Positions 18,298 to 26,464 of a stretch of 64,000 nucleotides of DNA are shown piece by piece (within the stretch, counting starts at the first letter, position 1; the number at the start of each line of letters is the position of its first letter). A program made the position numbers and the translations under genes. The DNA comes from JAAYKT01 sp964408955 (lineage in GTDB: Bacteria > Bacillota > Clostridia > Lutisporales > Lutisporaceae). The notes below the pieces were generated by a model. That model was not told the origin of the DNA, ran no database searches, and saw only the letters and a list, made by a program, of their open reading frames with translations. The stretch lies in NCBI GenBank assembly GCA_964408955.1, contig CAYPBK010000001.1:62001-126000 (forward strand), given 5' to 3'.

Positions 18298-19037
18298 TCA
18301 TTCCTCAAAACATACATAAAAGCCTTTTCAAGCTCTTCTATTTGATGCTGTATGCTTGTATTAACCTGTCCGCCAATCGTATCTAATATACAGTCACCTT
18401 TTTTTAAAAATCGATCCTCTATGACTTCAATTTCTAAAACGCCTTCCACTAAGGAGGCAATTTCATCCTTTCTCTCTGATACGTAAGCATAATCCTCTGC
18501 ACTAACTTTAATAGTCAAATTATCATTAAAAGTTGATCTTCCCATGGCTTGTCTTATTAATGAAATTATTATGTCCTCGTTTTGAATAAGCTCCTGGTTT
18601 ATCACTTTTTTTGATATATCAATAATAAGTTCAATTAAATCTGCCTCGGATTCTTTTAGAATATCATTTTTCCTTAAAGTTAAATAATCTCTTATAGATT
18701 TTGCCTGATCAATTATCTCCTGGGCTTCCGTTTTACCTTCTTTGAACCCTTTCTCCAAACCTTCTTTGTAGGCTTTTTCGTACGTTTCTTTTTCTTTTAG
18801 TTTTAACTCCGCATTCGTTTTCTCAATTATTATTAAGGCTTCGTTATTTGCGTCCTCAATAATATCCGCATAAAGCATCCTAGCTTCTTCTATTATATCC
18901 TTTGCGATTTGATTTTTACTTTTTTCTGATTGCAAACAGTTTTCTTTATCGGCATTTCTTATCAATTTTAAATCAATATGATTGATAGATTTAGGTTCGC
19001 CTAAATTAACCTTTTCGGATTTATATATTCTATACAA
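18294..19037 (-). CDS. fliH: Flagellar export stator-like protein FliH
   Basis: FliH binds and restrains the FliI ATPase and tethers it to the C-ring. The 247-residue protein has a long N-terminal helix rich in Glu, Lys and Ala and including the G-x-x-x-G style segment YKEGLEKGFKEGKTEAQEI (about 90-108), and a C-terminal domain with SKKVINQELIQNEDIIISLI and LTIKVSAEDY resembling the V/A-ATPase E subunit. The start is TTG at 19037, overlapping fliG by eight bases. The family is divergent, but context is decisive. Confidence 0.92.
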   Translation of the reverse strand: MYRIYKSEKVNLGEPKSINHIDLKLIRNADKENCLQSEKSKNQIAKDIIEEARMLYADIIEDANNEALIIIEKTNAELKLKEKETYEKAYKEGLEKGFKEGKTEAQEIIDQAKSIRDYLTLRKNDILKESEADLIELIIDISKKVINQELIQNEDIIISLIRQAMGRSTFNDNLTIKVSAEDYAYVSERKDEIASLVEGVLEIEVIEDRFLKKGDCILDTIGGQVNTSIQHQIEELEKAFMYVLRNE

Positions 19038-20046
19038 TTATCTCATCGCCTCCACCTCTAGATATAACAATTTCACCTGAATCTTCAAGCTTTCTTATTA
19101 TATTTACTATTTTTTGTTGAGCTTCTTCTACATCCCTAAGGCGAACAGGTCCCATGTATTCCATATCCTCTTTAATCATTTCCGCTAACCGCTTGGACAT
19201 ATTAGCAAATATTGTTTTTGAAACATCTTCACTGGAGCTTTTAAGCGCCAAGGCCCAATCATTGTTTTCAACTTCTCTAATCACTCTTTGTACAGACCTA
19301 TTATCAAGTGCTACTATATCTTCAAATACAAACATTTTCTTTTTAATTTCCTCTGCCAAATCAATATCCTGAAGCTCCAAGGTTTCCATTATGTTTTTTT
19401 CAGTACCTCTGTCAACAGAGTTTAAGATATCTACTATAGCTTGAATTCCTCCTGCAAGAGTGTAGTCCTGACTTATCATTGAGGATAGCTTTCTTTCTAA
19501 AACTCTCTCGATTTCCTTTATTATATCAGGAGAGGTTCGGTCCATTAGGGCTATTCTGCGAGCTACGTCTGCCTGCTTTTCTTGAGGAAGCGATGACAAT
19601 ATTACTGAGGATTGCTGAGGTCTTAGATAAGAAAGAATAAGAGCTATAGTTTGAGGATGCTCTCCTTGAATAAAGTTTAACAACTGGGCAGGGTCCGCTT
19701 TCCTGACAAAATCAAAAGGTCTTACTTGCAATGATGCGGTTAGTCTGTTGATTACATCTAAAGCCTGTTGATTTCCCAACGCTCTTTCCAATATCTCTTT
19801 TGCGTAAGATATTCCGCCTTCGGAGATATACTCTTGGGCAAGGCAGATCTGATAGAATTCTTCCAATACTTCTTCCTTTTCATCGGGAGAGACAGTTCTC
19901 ATATTAGCTATTTCTAATGTAAGCTGTTCAATATCCTCTTCTTTTAAATGTTTAAACACTAAAGCAGATTTATCGGGTCCTAATGCAATTAATAAAATTG
20001 CAGCCTTTTTTAAACCTGTCAATTGATCCTTGCCATATCTGCCCAT
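19030..20046 (-). CDS. fliG: Flagellar motor switch protein FliG
   Basis: FliG links the C-ring to the MS-ring and carries the torque-generating surface. The 338-residue protein has the N-terminal FliF-binding domain (LTGLKKAAILLIALGPDKSA), the middle domain with the FliM-binding EHPQT motif at about 129-133, and a C-terminal domain with the charged torque helix KKMFVFEDIVALDNRSVQRV and VRLRDVEEAQQKIV. All expected regions are intact. ATG at 20046 follows GAGGTGG. Confidence 0.97.
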   Translation of the reverse strand: MGRYGKDQLTGLKKAAILLIALGPDKSALVFKHLKEEDIEQLTLEIANMRTVSPDEKEEVLEEFYQICLAQEYISEGGISYAKEILERALGNQQALDVINRLTASLQVRPFDFVRKADPAQLLNFIQGEHPQTIALILSYLRPQQSSVILSSLPQEKQADVARRIALMDRTSPDIIKEIERVLERKLSSMISQDYTLAGGIQAIVDILNSVDRGTEKNIMETLELQDIDLAEEIKKKMFVFEDIVALDNRSVQRVIREVENNDWALALKSSSEDVSKTIFANMSKRLAEMIKEDMEYMGPVRLRDVEEAQQKIVNIIRKLEDSGEIVISRGGGDEIIV

Positions 20047-20056
20047 TAAGCCACCT

Positions 20057-21721
20057 CTATTCTTCGCTGAGCCATGTTTTTAACAATTGAGCCACTTGCT
20101 CAGGCTTTTGCGTAACAAACTTTTCTATTTTTTTCTTTACCTCATTTTTATCATCCAATTCAATATCACTAACATCCGAAAACTCAGACATCATACTTAA
20201 AGCAGCTTCGGCTTGTGTTTGTTCAGTAAATCCTTTGCTTCCTCTCAAAAGTATGATTCCGGGAATAGCCAATACCAGCAATGCTAATAGCGCTAGCGCT
20301 GCGGTTTTAATTAACTTATTCCTGTTATTAATTGCTTCCTCTTCTTTGGCTAAATCAATCTTTTCCTTCAGAGAAGTATCAAAATCCATTGCTTTTACAG
20401 TAATTTTGTTTTCAACGTTACTTTGGCTTTTAATTAAACCTTTAATAGCCATGGCGACAAGTTCATGTGCTTCTGAAATTTCATCTTCAGTGATGCTATG
20501 ATTGCCTTCCAATTTCACTTTTTCGATAATATCTCCGTAACTATCCTTTCGATATTCTTTCAAAAGCTTTCTTCTTTCTACTTCCTTTTTAATTTTATAA
20601 TCTGAATCTATCAAAACCGATAATGAAAAATCCTCAATATTGCCCTGCTCTTTTATTAATTGAGTCTGGGTTTCGCTTATTTCATAATTAAATATTTCTC
20701 TTTCTTCTTTATACTCAGATTTTGACTCCTCCAACTCCGGATATGTTGGAATTTCATCTATATTACTATCAGTTCCGGGGACCCCTCCGCCTTCTGTACC
20801 TTCCCATGACTTTTCATATATTTCCTTACTTCTTACCACACCGCTTTTTTCTTCATCGTCAGGATTAGCCGGAGTATACTCTCTTTTATTCTCTACTTCA
20901 CTATCAAAGTTAAGCTTTACAGTTGCCATAACATTAACATTGTTGATACCGAATACCGGTTCTAATAGTTTTCTGACGCTATTTTGCAAGCCCATTCTTA
21001 CTGACTCCTGAATTTCATGTTGCTTAGTAACCTGAGCGTTTAAAGCCAATCCTTCGTCAAGCTTTAAAGATCTGCCCGTGTCATCTATTATAGAAATATT
21101 ATCTGATTTCAAACCTTTAACGCTTTTAGAAACATGCTGAACTATTCCATTAACCTGATTTGTATCCAAAGGTAAATATCCAGGCTTCATCTTTATTATT
21201 ATGCTTGCGCTGGAATCTAATTTATTGCTTTCTAAAACAAAAACACTATCTTCAGGTATAAACAGGTTTACTTGAGCCCATTCTACTCCATCTAGTGATT
21301 TTATACCGTTACCTATACTCTTTTGCATGTATAGAAGCCATTTTTGTTTTTTATCCTCTGAAGTTTCATTAAAGGACGATTTTAATATATCAGGGAATGA
21401 AAAATCATTAGCCGGTAGTCCTTCCATTGCCAGCATAATTCTTGATTCATCTATTTTATCCTTTGGGACTTTTATTGTTGTCCCTTCAACTTTTACAGGT
21501 ACATTAAATTCCTTTAGCTTATCCCTAATCTGACCAGCATCCTTTGCATCTAAATTGGGATATAGAATTTCATATCTTTGAATTGAAGAAAATAAACCAA
21601 TTCCTATAACTAATAGAATAGATATGATTGCGATAACTGTGATGGTAATCCTCTGGTTCTTTTCCAAACCCTTCCAAAACTCATTAAGATTGTTTTTTAA
21701 TTTATTAATAGTTTCACCCAT
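20057..21721 (-). CDS. fliF: Flagellar MS-ring protein FliF
   Basis: FliF builds the membrane MS-ring, the first structure of the basal body. The 554-residue protein has an N-terminal membrane helix (about 25-45, ITVIAIISILLVIGIGLF), the ring-building motifs RYEILYPNLDAKDAGQI and the YscJ-like domain, a charged insertion near 285-345, a second membrane helix at about 470-492, and a short cytoplasmic FliG-binding tail ending VAQLLKTWLSEE. Length is normal. Confidence 0.96.
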   Translation of the reverse strand: MGETINKLKNNLNEFWKGLEKNQRITITVIAIISILLVIGIGLFSSIQRYEILYPNLDAKDAGQIRDKLKEFNVPVKVEGTTIKVPKDKIDESRIMLAMEGLPANDFSFPDILKSSFNETSEDKKQKWLLYMQKSIGNGIKSLDGVEWAQVNLFIPEDSVFVLESNKLDSSASIIIKMKPGYLPLDTNQVNGIVQHVSKSVKGLKSDNISIIDDTGRSLKLDEGLALNAQVTKQHEIQESVRMGLQNSVRKLLEPVFGINNVNVMATVKLNFDSEVENKREYTPANPDDEEKSGVVRSKEIYEKSWEGTEGGGVPGTDSNIDEIPTYPELEESKSEYKEEREIFNYEISETQTQLIKEQGNIEDFSLSVLIDSDYKIKKEVERRKLLKEYRKDSYGDIIEKVKLEGNHSITEDEISEAHELVAMAIKGLIKSQSNVENKITVKAMDFDTSLKEKIDLAKEEEAINNRNKLIKTAALALLALLVLAIPGIILLRGSKGFTEQTQAEAALSMMSEFSDVSDIELDDKNEVKKKIEKFVTQKPEQVAQLLKTWLSEE

Positions 21722-21737
21722 ATAAACACCTCACACA

Positions 21738-22037
21738 TCACAAAGGCATACGCATAATTTCGTTATAAGCATCTAGTATTTTGTTTCTGATTTGCATTGT
21801 AAATTGCATAGCTAATTCTGCTTTTTGAGTTGCTATTATAACTTGGTGGACATTCTCTACCTGACCTAATGCCAACCTTTCATTTAAATCTTGTGATTCA
21901 ATAAGTAACTGATTGACCTCATTCAAACTTTTGTTAAGCATATCTGCAAATGAAATCTTTTTAGGCTTGCTTTCAGAATTTAAAGTGTTGTTTAAAATGC
22001 TTACATTGTTATTTAGCTCATTAAAGTCTATTTTCAA
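21738..22037 (-). CDS. fliE: Flagellar hook-basal body protein FliE
   Basis: FliE joins the MS-ring to the rod and is an early export substrate. The product (99 residues from the TTG at 22037) has the family features SFADMLNKSLNEVNQLL, LGQVENVHQVIIATQKAELAMQFTMQIRNKILDAYNEIMRM (positions about 55-97), typical of the FliE C-terminus. I prefer TTG at 22037 because GGGAGTGAG lies just before it; a TTG at 22052 lies before that site. It follows flgC closely. Confidence 0.94.
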   Translation of the reverse strand: MKIDFNELNNNVSILNNTLNSESKPKKISFADMLNKSLNEVNQLLIESQDLNERLALGQVENVHQVIIATQKAELAMQFTMQIRNKILDAYNEIMRMPL

Positions 22038-22052
22038 AACACTCACTCCCAA

Positions 22053-22493
22053 TTATATTTTACCTATATCAAGAGCCTTCATAATTATACTTTTTGTTGA
22101 GTTAATCGATGTAATATTCGCCTCGTAAGCTCTGCTAGCGGAGATCATATTTACCATTTCAATCATTACATCAACATTTGGCATTTTTACATAACCGTTT
22201 TCGTTTGCATCAGGGTGTCCGGGGTTATAAACAGATTTAAAATCCGTCTTATCTTCAATGACTGCCGTCACTTTAACGCCGCCTTTGCCGGATTTATTAA
22301 GCTCAGTATTTAAAAAACTGCTGAAGGGTACCTTTTTATCCTCTTGAAAAACTACAACCTGTCTTCTATAGGGAGTACCGTTGGCTGTCCTTGTTGTATT
22401 AACATTTGCGATATTTTTTGATATGACATCCATTCTTAGTGTTTCCGCAGTTAATGCAGATGCGCTAACATTGATTGAATCCAAAAAACTCAA
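22053..22493 (-). CDS. flgC: Flagellar basal-body rod protein FlgC
   Basis: FlgC is a proximal rod subunit. The 146-residue protein has the N-terminal rod signature LTAETLRMDVISKNIANVNT and the C-terminal MPNVDVMIEMVNMISASRAYEANITSINSTKSII, both typical of FlgC. The start is TTG at 22493 after GGGAGGAG, two bases after flgB. Nothing is unusual apart from the non-ATG start. Confidence 0.96.
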   Translation of the reverse strand: MSFLDSINVSASALTAETLRMDVISKNIANVNTTRTANGTPYRRQVVVFQEDKKVPFSSFLNTELNKSGKGGVKVTAVIEDKTDFKSVYNPGHPDANENGYVKMPNVDVMIEMVNMISASRAYEANITSINSTKSIIMKALDIGKI

Positions 22494-22495
22494 AA

Positions 22496-22900
22496 CTATC
22501 TCCTCCCTTCGTTAATAGCTTGTTTTAATATGCTTAACTCCTTAGTCAACTGATTTGCCACAACATTGTAATTAATGGTATTCTTAGCCAGCTCCGCATT
22601 CTCTTCATTAATGTCTACATTATTTTTATCTCTTCTCATGGAAAAAGAATTCGAAGCTAAAGGTGCAACAAAAGAATTCGTATTTTCTCCTATAGGTATA
22701 AATTTTGGGTTCTTCTTTTCACTGCTCATCATTAGCTTTTCTTTTTCTTTGCTATAGAAATCTTCGAATTTTACATCGTACCTTTTATAGCCAGGCGTAT
22801 TTACATTAGCTATATTTTTTGAAATCACTTCATTTTTAGCCCAAAAATAATCCAATGATTTCTCAAGCAAATTTACTGAATTATTAATTTTTAGAATCAT
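22496..22900 (-). CDS. flgB: Flagellar basal-body rod protein FlgB, first gene of the operon
   Basis: FlgB is the most membrane-proximal rod subunit. From the ATG at 22900 the product is 134 residues, with the family start ILKINNSVNLLEKSLDYFWAK, the signature EVISKNIANVNTPGYKR, and the C-terminal LTKELSILKQAINEGRR. An ATG at 22918 is in frame, but the AAGGTGAT ribosome site lies downstream of it, so 22900 is preferred. This is the first gene of the flagellar operon; a candidate promoter lies about 235 bases upstream. Confidence 0.94.
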   Translation of the reverse strand: MILKINNSVNLLEKSLDYFWAKNEVISKNIANVNTPGYKRYDVKFEDFYSKEKEKLMMSSEKKNPKFIPIGENTNSFVAPLASNSFSMRRDKNNVDINEENAELAKNTINYNVVANQLTKELSILKQAINEGRR

Positions 22901-23134
22901 ATTTTTCATCACCTTCATATTTTTTCCCTAAAAATATATTATTCGACATACAAAACATATATCCTCTTATTTATACCAGGATTATGCTTATTTACCTGTT
23001 TTATCGGTGTTTTTTGTTCAATTCTGCAACTTGTCCAAGGATATTGCGCGGCATACATTATTTTACCTTTTGTGGCGCAGATATATAGTGTTTTCCTGCT
23101 ATATAAAACATATGCCTTTATTTACCTATATAAT

Positions 23135-23163
23135 ATTATAAATGTAAATCTATTTAGAGTAAA
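23135..23163 (-). promoter_or_regulatory. Candidate sigma-A promoter of the flagellar operon
   Basis: On the minus strand, TTTACT (23158-23163) and a perfect TATAAT (23135-23140) are separated by 17 bases. Transcription would start near 23128 and give a leader of about 228 bases before flgB. The 659-base gap 22901-23559 also holds a plus-strand sigma-D-like site, an inverted-repeat element and the codY terminator; I saw no gene in it. Confidence 0.5.
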
Positions 23164-23191
23164 TGGATATATAGTATTATTTGTAGAAATA

Positions 23192-23218
23192 TAAAGAATA
23201 AAGGTGTTATTCCGATAT
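23192..23218 (+). promoter_or_regulatory. Near-consensus sigma-D (flagellar sigma factor) promoter, plus strand
   Basis: TAAA (23192-23195), exactly 15 bases, then TCCGATAT (23211-23218). The Bacillus sigma-D consensus is TAAA-N15-GCCGATAT, so 11 of 12 positions agree. It points right, away from flgB, into the element at 23238-23400 and then antisense to codY. No convincing gene follows it within the gap. Confidence 0.5.
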
Positions 23219-23237
23219 AACTATAGTTTCAATATGA

Positions 23238-23400
23238 TTATTATATTTGATACGATTGCAGGAGTTCCAAGGCTAATAATCTGTAAGCTTGTTCCGGGTT
23301 GCGTCAAAACTCGCTTCGCTCAAACAGTTGACGCAACTAATCCTCCACTGCGCTAACAGATTCTAAGCCTCTACACAATGCAATCTTTATCAAATATTAA
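23238..23400. mobile_element. 163-bp inverted-repeat (MITE-like) element, long form
   Basis: The ends are imperfect inverted repeats: TTATTATATTTGATACGATT at the left and, read from the right end inward, TTAATATTTGATAAAGATTG. Inside, GGCTAATAATCTGT is mirrored by CAGATTCTAAGCC, and GTTGCGTCAA (23298-23307) is perfectly mirrored by TTGACGCAAC (23328-23337). A shorter, inverted relative lies at 54879-54964 with the same ends. No transposase is encoded. The base composition of the middle is richer in G+C than its surroundings. Mobility is inferred from the terminal repeats and the two copies. Confidence 0.6.
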
Positions 23401-23504
23401 TAATCTAAAAATATACCTGTGAACTGTAGCAGAATAAAGACAATTCCACTGAAAAACTAATTATTAATATGTTATAAGAATTTTAAAATCAAAATATTTT
23501 TAGA

Positions 23505-23541
23505 AATAAAAAAGGCGAAAGCTATTAAGCTTTCTACCTTT
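23505..23541 (-). terminator. Intrinsic terminator after codY
   Basis: On the minus strand AAAGG/CCTTT (23511-23515 with 23537-23541) and GAAAGC/GCTTTC (23517-23522 with 23529-23534) form a stem with a small internal loop, followed by six uridines. It ends the hslVU-codY transcript. Confidence 0.85.
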
Positions 23542-23559
23542 AAAACCTTATATTAAATT

Positions 23560-24342
23560 TCAATTTAATTTTTTTAATTCATCAAGTAGCTTATCATTCA
23601 ATATCCGAATGTGGGTACCTTTCATTCCTAAGGATCGTGACTCCACTATACCTGCACTTTCGAATTTTCTTAGCGCATTAACTATTACTGATCGGGTTAT
23701 TCCAACCTTGTCTGCAATTTTGCTTGCAATGAGAAGACCTTCATTGCCATTAAGCTCTTTAAAAATATGCTCCACCGCTTCCAGTTCCGAGTAGGATAGG
23801 GTACCTATAGCCATTTGCACTACAGCTTTTTTTCTTGCATTTCCTTCAATCTCTTCCTGCCTCACTCTAAGAATTTCCATACCTACTACAGTTGCGCAAT
23901 ACTCTAATAGTACTAGAGCCTCTTCTTCAAATTCTATGTCAAATTTCCCTAAAATCATCGTCCCCAGCCTTTCACCACTGCCGTGTACCGGAACAATTGT
24001 TGAATACTTATAATCTAATTCACAAGTTTTGCTATTATCTACAACACAAAATTTATCTGTTTTCTCAATATTGGCCTGGGTCTCATTTATAGATAAAATT
24101 GATTTATTATAATCATCGGGAAATCTTTTGTCCGCCAATATTTCATTCTTTATAACATCACATTCCATTGGTCTGCATAATCCATATCCTAGAACCTTCC
24201 CATTTTTACTTATAATATAAACATTGGCATTTAGTACTTCGCTAATAATACTGCATAATTCATTAAAAGGAATGGGCTGATGTCCTGATCTTTGCAAAAC
24301 TTTATTAACTTTTCTAACCCTTTCAAGTAATGTTAGGCTCAT
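23560..24342 (-). CDS. codY: GTP/branched-chain amino acid responsive repressor CodY
   Basis: CodY is the Firmicutes global regulator of nutrient limitation. The 260-residue protein has the N-terminal GAF-type ligand domain (MSLTLLERVRKVNKVLQRSG to about residue 155) and a C-terminal winged helix-turn-helix with the nearly invariant ASKIADKVGITRSVIVNALR (about 205-224) and FESAGIVESRSLGMKGTHIR. The gene ends the hslV-hslU-codY group (18 bases after hslU) and has its own terminator. In other Firmicutes it lies just upstream of the flagellar operon, as here, although the two are separated by a 659-base gap. Confidence 0.97.
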   Translation of the reverse strand: MSLTLLERVRKVNKVLQRSGHQPIPFNELCSIISEVLNANVYIISKNGKVLGYGLCRPMECDVIKNEILADKRFPDDYNKSILSINETQANIEKTDKFCVVDNSKTCELDYKYSTIVPVHGSGERLGTMILGKFDIEFEEEALVLLEYCATVVGMEILRVRQEEIEGNARKKAVVQMAIGTLSYSELEAVEHIFKELNGNEGLLIASKIADKVGITRSVIVNALRKFESAGIVESRSLGMKGTHIRILNDKLLDELKKLN

Positions 24343-24359
24343 CTGTATCCTCCTCTATA

Positions 24360-25754
24360 TTATATGATATATTTACTTATATCCTTATCCTTAATATCAT
24401 CAACAAGCATTTGCTTTACATAGTCTCTGTCAATTACAAATTGTTTTTCACTCATCTCAGATGCATTATAAGATAAATCTTCAAAAAGCTTTTCCATAAC
24501 TGAATATAATCGTCTTGCACCTATATCCTCAGATTCTTCATTCATAAAAGCTGCAATTTCAGCTATTTCACTTATTGCATCATCCTGAAAAACAACCTCA
24601 ATTCCTTCTGTGGATAGCAATGCTTTATATTGCTTAATTAAAGCATTTTTAGGCTTTGATAGTATCTCAACAAAATTATTTTTAGAAAGGCTGCTTAGTT
24701 CTACGCGTACAGGAAGCCTGCCTTGCAGCTCAGGAATTAAATCTGTAATCTTTGAGACATGAAAAGCGCCGGCTGCAATAAATAACATATGGTCTGTTTT
24801 TACAGGTCCGTATTTAGTCATAACAGTGCTGCCTTCAACAATAGGCAAAATATCTCTTTGCACACCTTCTCTAGAAACATCCGGTCCGCTTGAATAACCT
24901 TTTCCGGCAATTTTATCTATCTCATCTATAAAAATAATACCTTCATTTTCTGCCCTTTTAACAGCTTCTTCATTTACATTATCCATATCTATAAGCTTAT
25001 GGGCTTCCAATTGTGTTATTATTTTTAAAGCTTCTTTAATTGAAAGCTTTCTTTTCTTTGTTTTTTTAGGAAATATATTACCAAACATATCTTGAAAGTT
25101 AATGCTCATTTGTTCGAATCCAAGCCCCGAAAGCATATCTATCGTCGATAAGGAATTATCTTCTACTTCAAGCTCAATCATTTGATTGTCCAATTCGCCG
25201 TTTTTTATCTTTTCCTTTATATAAAATCTATTGGTTTTAATAGATTCATTTTCTTCCATGTTATCATCTGATTCATCATCATTTGTATTGTAATTGAATA
25301 GTGATTCAAATGGATTCTTAATGCCGGATTTCTTGCTGGGTTCAGGTATAAGTATTTCTGCTACTTTATTTACTGCAGAATCATAAGCCACATCCTCAAC
25401 TTCAATAATCTTTTCTGCTTTGACCATTCTTATCGATATCTCAATAATATCCCTAACAATTGAGTCAACATCACGTCCGACATAACCAACTTCTGTAAAC
25501 TTTGTTGCTTCAACTTTAACAAAAGGAGCATTTACGAGCTTTGCTAATCTTCTTGCAATTTCAGTTTTACCGACACCGGTAGGTCCAATCATCAGTATAT
25601 TTTTGGGCATTATTTCATTTTTAATTTCATCTGGGAGAAGGTTCCTCCTATATCTGCTTCTTAGAGCTACCGCAACAGACTTTTTAGCTTTATCTTGACC
25701 AATAATATATTTATCCAATTCATCTATTATTTGGTTTGGGGTCAATTCAACCAT
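24360..25754 (-). CDS. hslU: HslU (ClpY) AAA+ unfoldase of the HslVU protease
   Basis: HslU unfolds substrates and passes them to the HslV peptidase. The 464-residue protein has LTPNQIIDELDKYIIGQDKAKK at the N-terminus, Walker A GPTGVGKTE near 54-62, the pore motif GYVGRDVDS near 88-96, an intermediate domain at about 110-245, Walker B IIFIDEIDKIA near 272, sensor residues in the AAA C-terminal domain, and ends in the hydrophobic tail KDISKYII that docks into HslV. It lies nine bases after hslV. Confidence 0.97.
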   Translation of the reverse strand: MVELTPNQIIDELDKYIIGQDKAKKSVAVALRSRYRRNLLPDEIKNEIMPKNILMIGPTGVGKTEIARRLAKLVNAPFVKVEATKFTEVGYVGRDVDSIVRDIIEISIRMVKAEKIIEVEDVAYDSAVNKVAEILIPEPSKKSGIKNPFESLFNYNTNDDESDDNMEENESIKTNRFYIKEKIKNGELDNQMIELEVEDNSLSTIDMLSGLGFEQMSINFQDMFGNIFPKKTKKRKLSIKEALKIITQLEAHKLIDMDNVNEEAVKRAENEGIIFIDEIDKIAGKGYSSGPDVSREGVQRDILPIVEGSTVMTKYGPVKTDHMLFIAAGAFHVSKITDLIPELQGRLPVRVELSSLSKNNFVEILSKPKNALIKQYKALLSTEGIEVVFQDDAISEIAEIAAFMNEESEDIGARRLYSVMEKLFEDLSYNASEMSEKQFVIDRDYVKQMLVDDIKDKDISKYII

Positions 25755-25763
25755 AATAACCTC

Positions 25764-26294
25764 CTAAATCTCTTCGACAATTATATTATCATTTGTGAAA
25801 ACACAAATAGACGCCGCTATTTTAAGAGATTCCTCTACTATTTCTTTTGGGCTCAACTCTGTATTATAGTACAGTGCTTTAGCGGCTGCCATAGCATAGT
25901 TACCGCCTGAACCAACAGCTATAACTCCTTCATCCGGCTCAATAACTTCACCGCTTCCAGAAACAACAAGCATAGTATCTTTATCTATGGTAATAAGCAT
26001 TGCTTCCAGATTCTTCAGTATTTTATCTCTTCTCCAATCCTTTGCTAATTCAACAGCGGCTCTTTTAAGATTACCACCGTATTGTTCAAGTTTTTCTTCA
26101 AACTTATCTGATAGAGTAAATGCATCAGCTACGGAACCGGCAAAACCAACAAGAACCTTACCGCCGTGTACTCTTCTTATTTTTCTCGCAGTAGATTTCA
26201 TAATCGTGTTTTGACCTAAGGTTACCTGCCCATCCCCGGCAATAGCGCTTTTACCATCCTTATTAACCGCAACGATGGTTGTTCCGTTAAACAT
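25764..26294 (-). CDS. hslV: HslV (ClpQ) peptidase subunit
   Basis: HslV is the proteasome-like threonine peptidase of HslVU. From the ATG at 26294 the product is 176 residues beginning MFNGTTIVAV: after removal of four residues a threonine is exposed as the nucleophile, unlike Bacillus ClpQ, which uses serine. The segments GDGQVTLGQNTIMKSTARKI and GKVLVGFAGSVADAFTL are family hallmarks. A TTG at 26303 lies too close to the GGAGG site to be the start. In Bacillus codV (xerC) precedes this gene; here it is absent. Confidence 0.96.
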   Translation of the reverse strand: MFNGTTIVAVNKDGKSAIAGDGQVTLGQNTIMKSTARKIRRVHGGKVLVGFAGSVADAFTLSDKFEEKLEQYGGNLKRAAVELAKDWRRDKILKNLEAMLITIDKDTMLVVSGSGEVIEPDEGVIAVGSGGNYAMAAAKALYYNTELSPKEIVEESLKIAASICVFTNDNIIVEEI

Positions 26295-26374
26295 AATCAG
26301 CAATCCTCCAAATTATATCCAATTATTTTTATTAGGTAATTACAATGAAATCGTAACATAATAATAGGCTATAT

Positions 26375-26464
26375 TCAACAAAATAATACTTCCTTTACAA
26401 ACCTTTTCATGTCCTTTAAAGCAATTTCAGAGTATTTTAAATTTTTTTCTTGTTTACTTTTAAA
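26375..26464 (-). other. Out-of-frame continuation of TrmFO
   Basis: Immediately after the trmFO stop, another frame continues without interruption to a TGA at 26375-26377. Removing one A from the A5 run (26465-26469, T5 on the plus strand) joins it to trmFO and adds 29 residues, including KYSEIALKDMKRF, which resembles the usual TrmFO C-terminal pattern of a Lys-rich segment followed by RAL-x-x-L-x-x-F. The joined length would be 439 residues, the normal family length. Confidence 0.7.

Noticed and set aside
22990..23030. A second sigma-D-like -10 (ACCGATAA) on the minus strand upstream of flgB.
   Set aside because: There is no TAAA at the required 15-base distance, only GCAG.
23235..23357. 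A 40-codon plus-strand frame beginning at the ATG at 23235 inside the foldback element, downstream of the sigma-D-like site.
   Set aside because: It has no ribosome-binding site and its sequence is dictated by the inverted repeats; codon content gives no sign of coding.
26295..26374. A remnant of codV (xerC) between trmFO and hslV.
   Set aside because: The readable protein in this area belongs to the frameshifted TrmFO tail; the remaining 80 bases show no Xer-like sequence.
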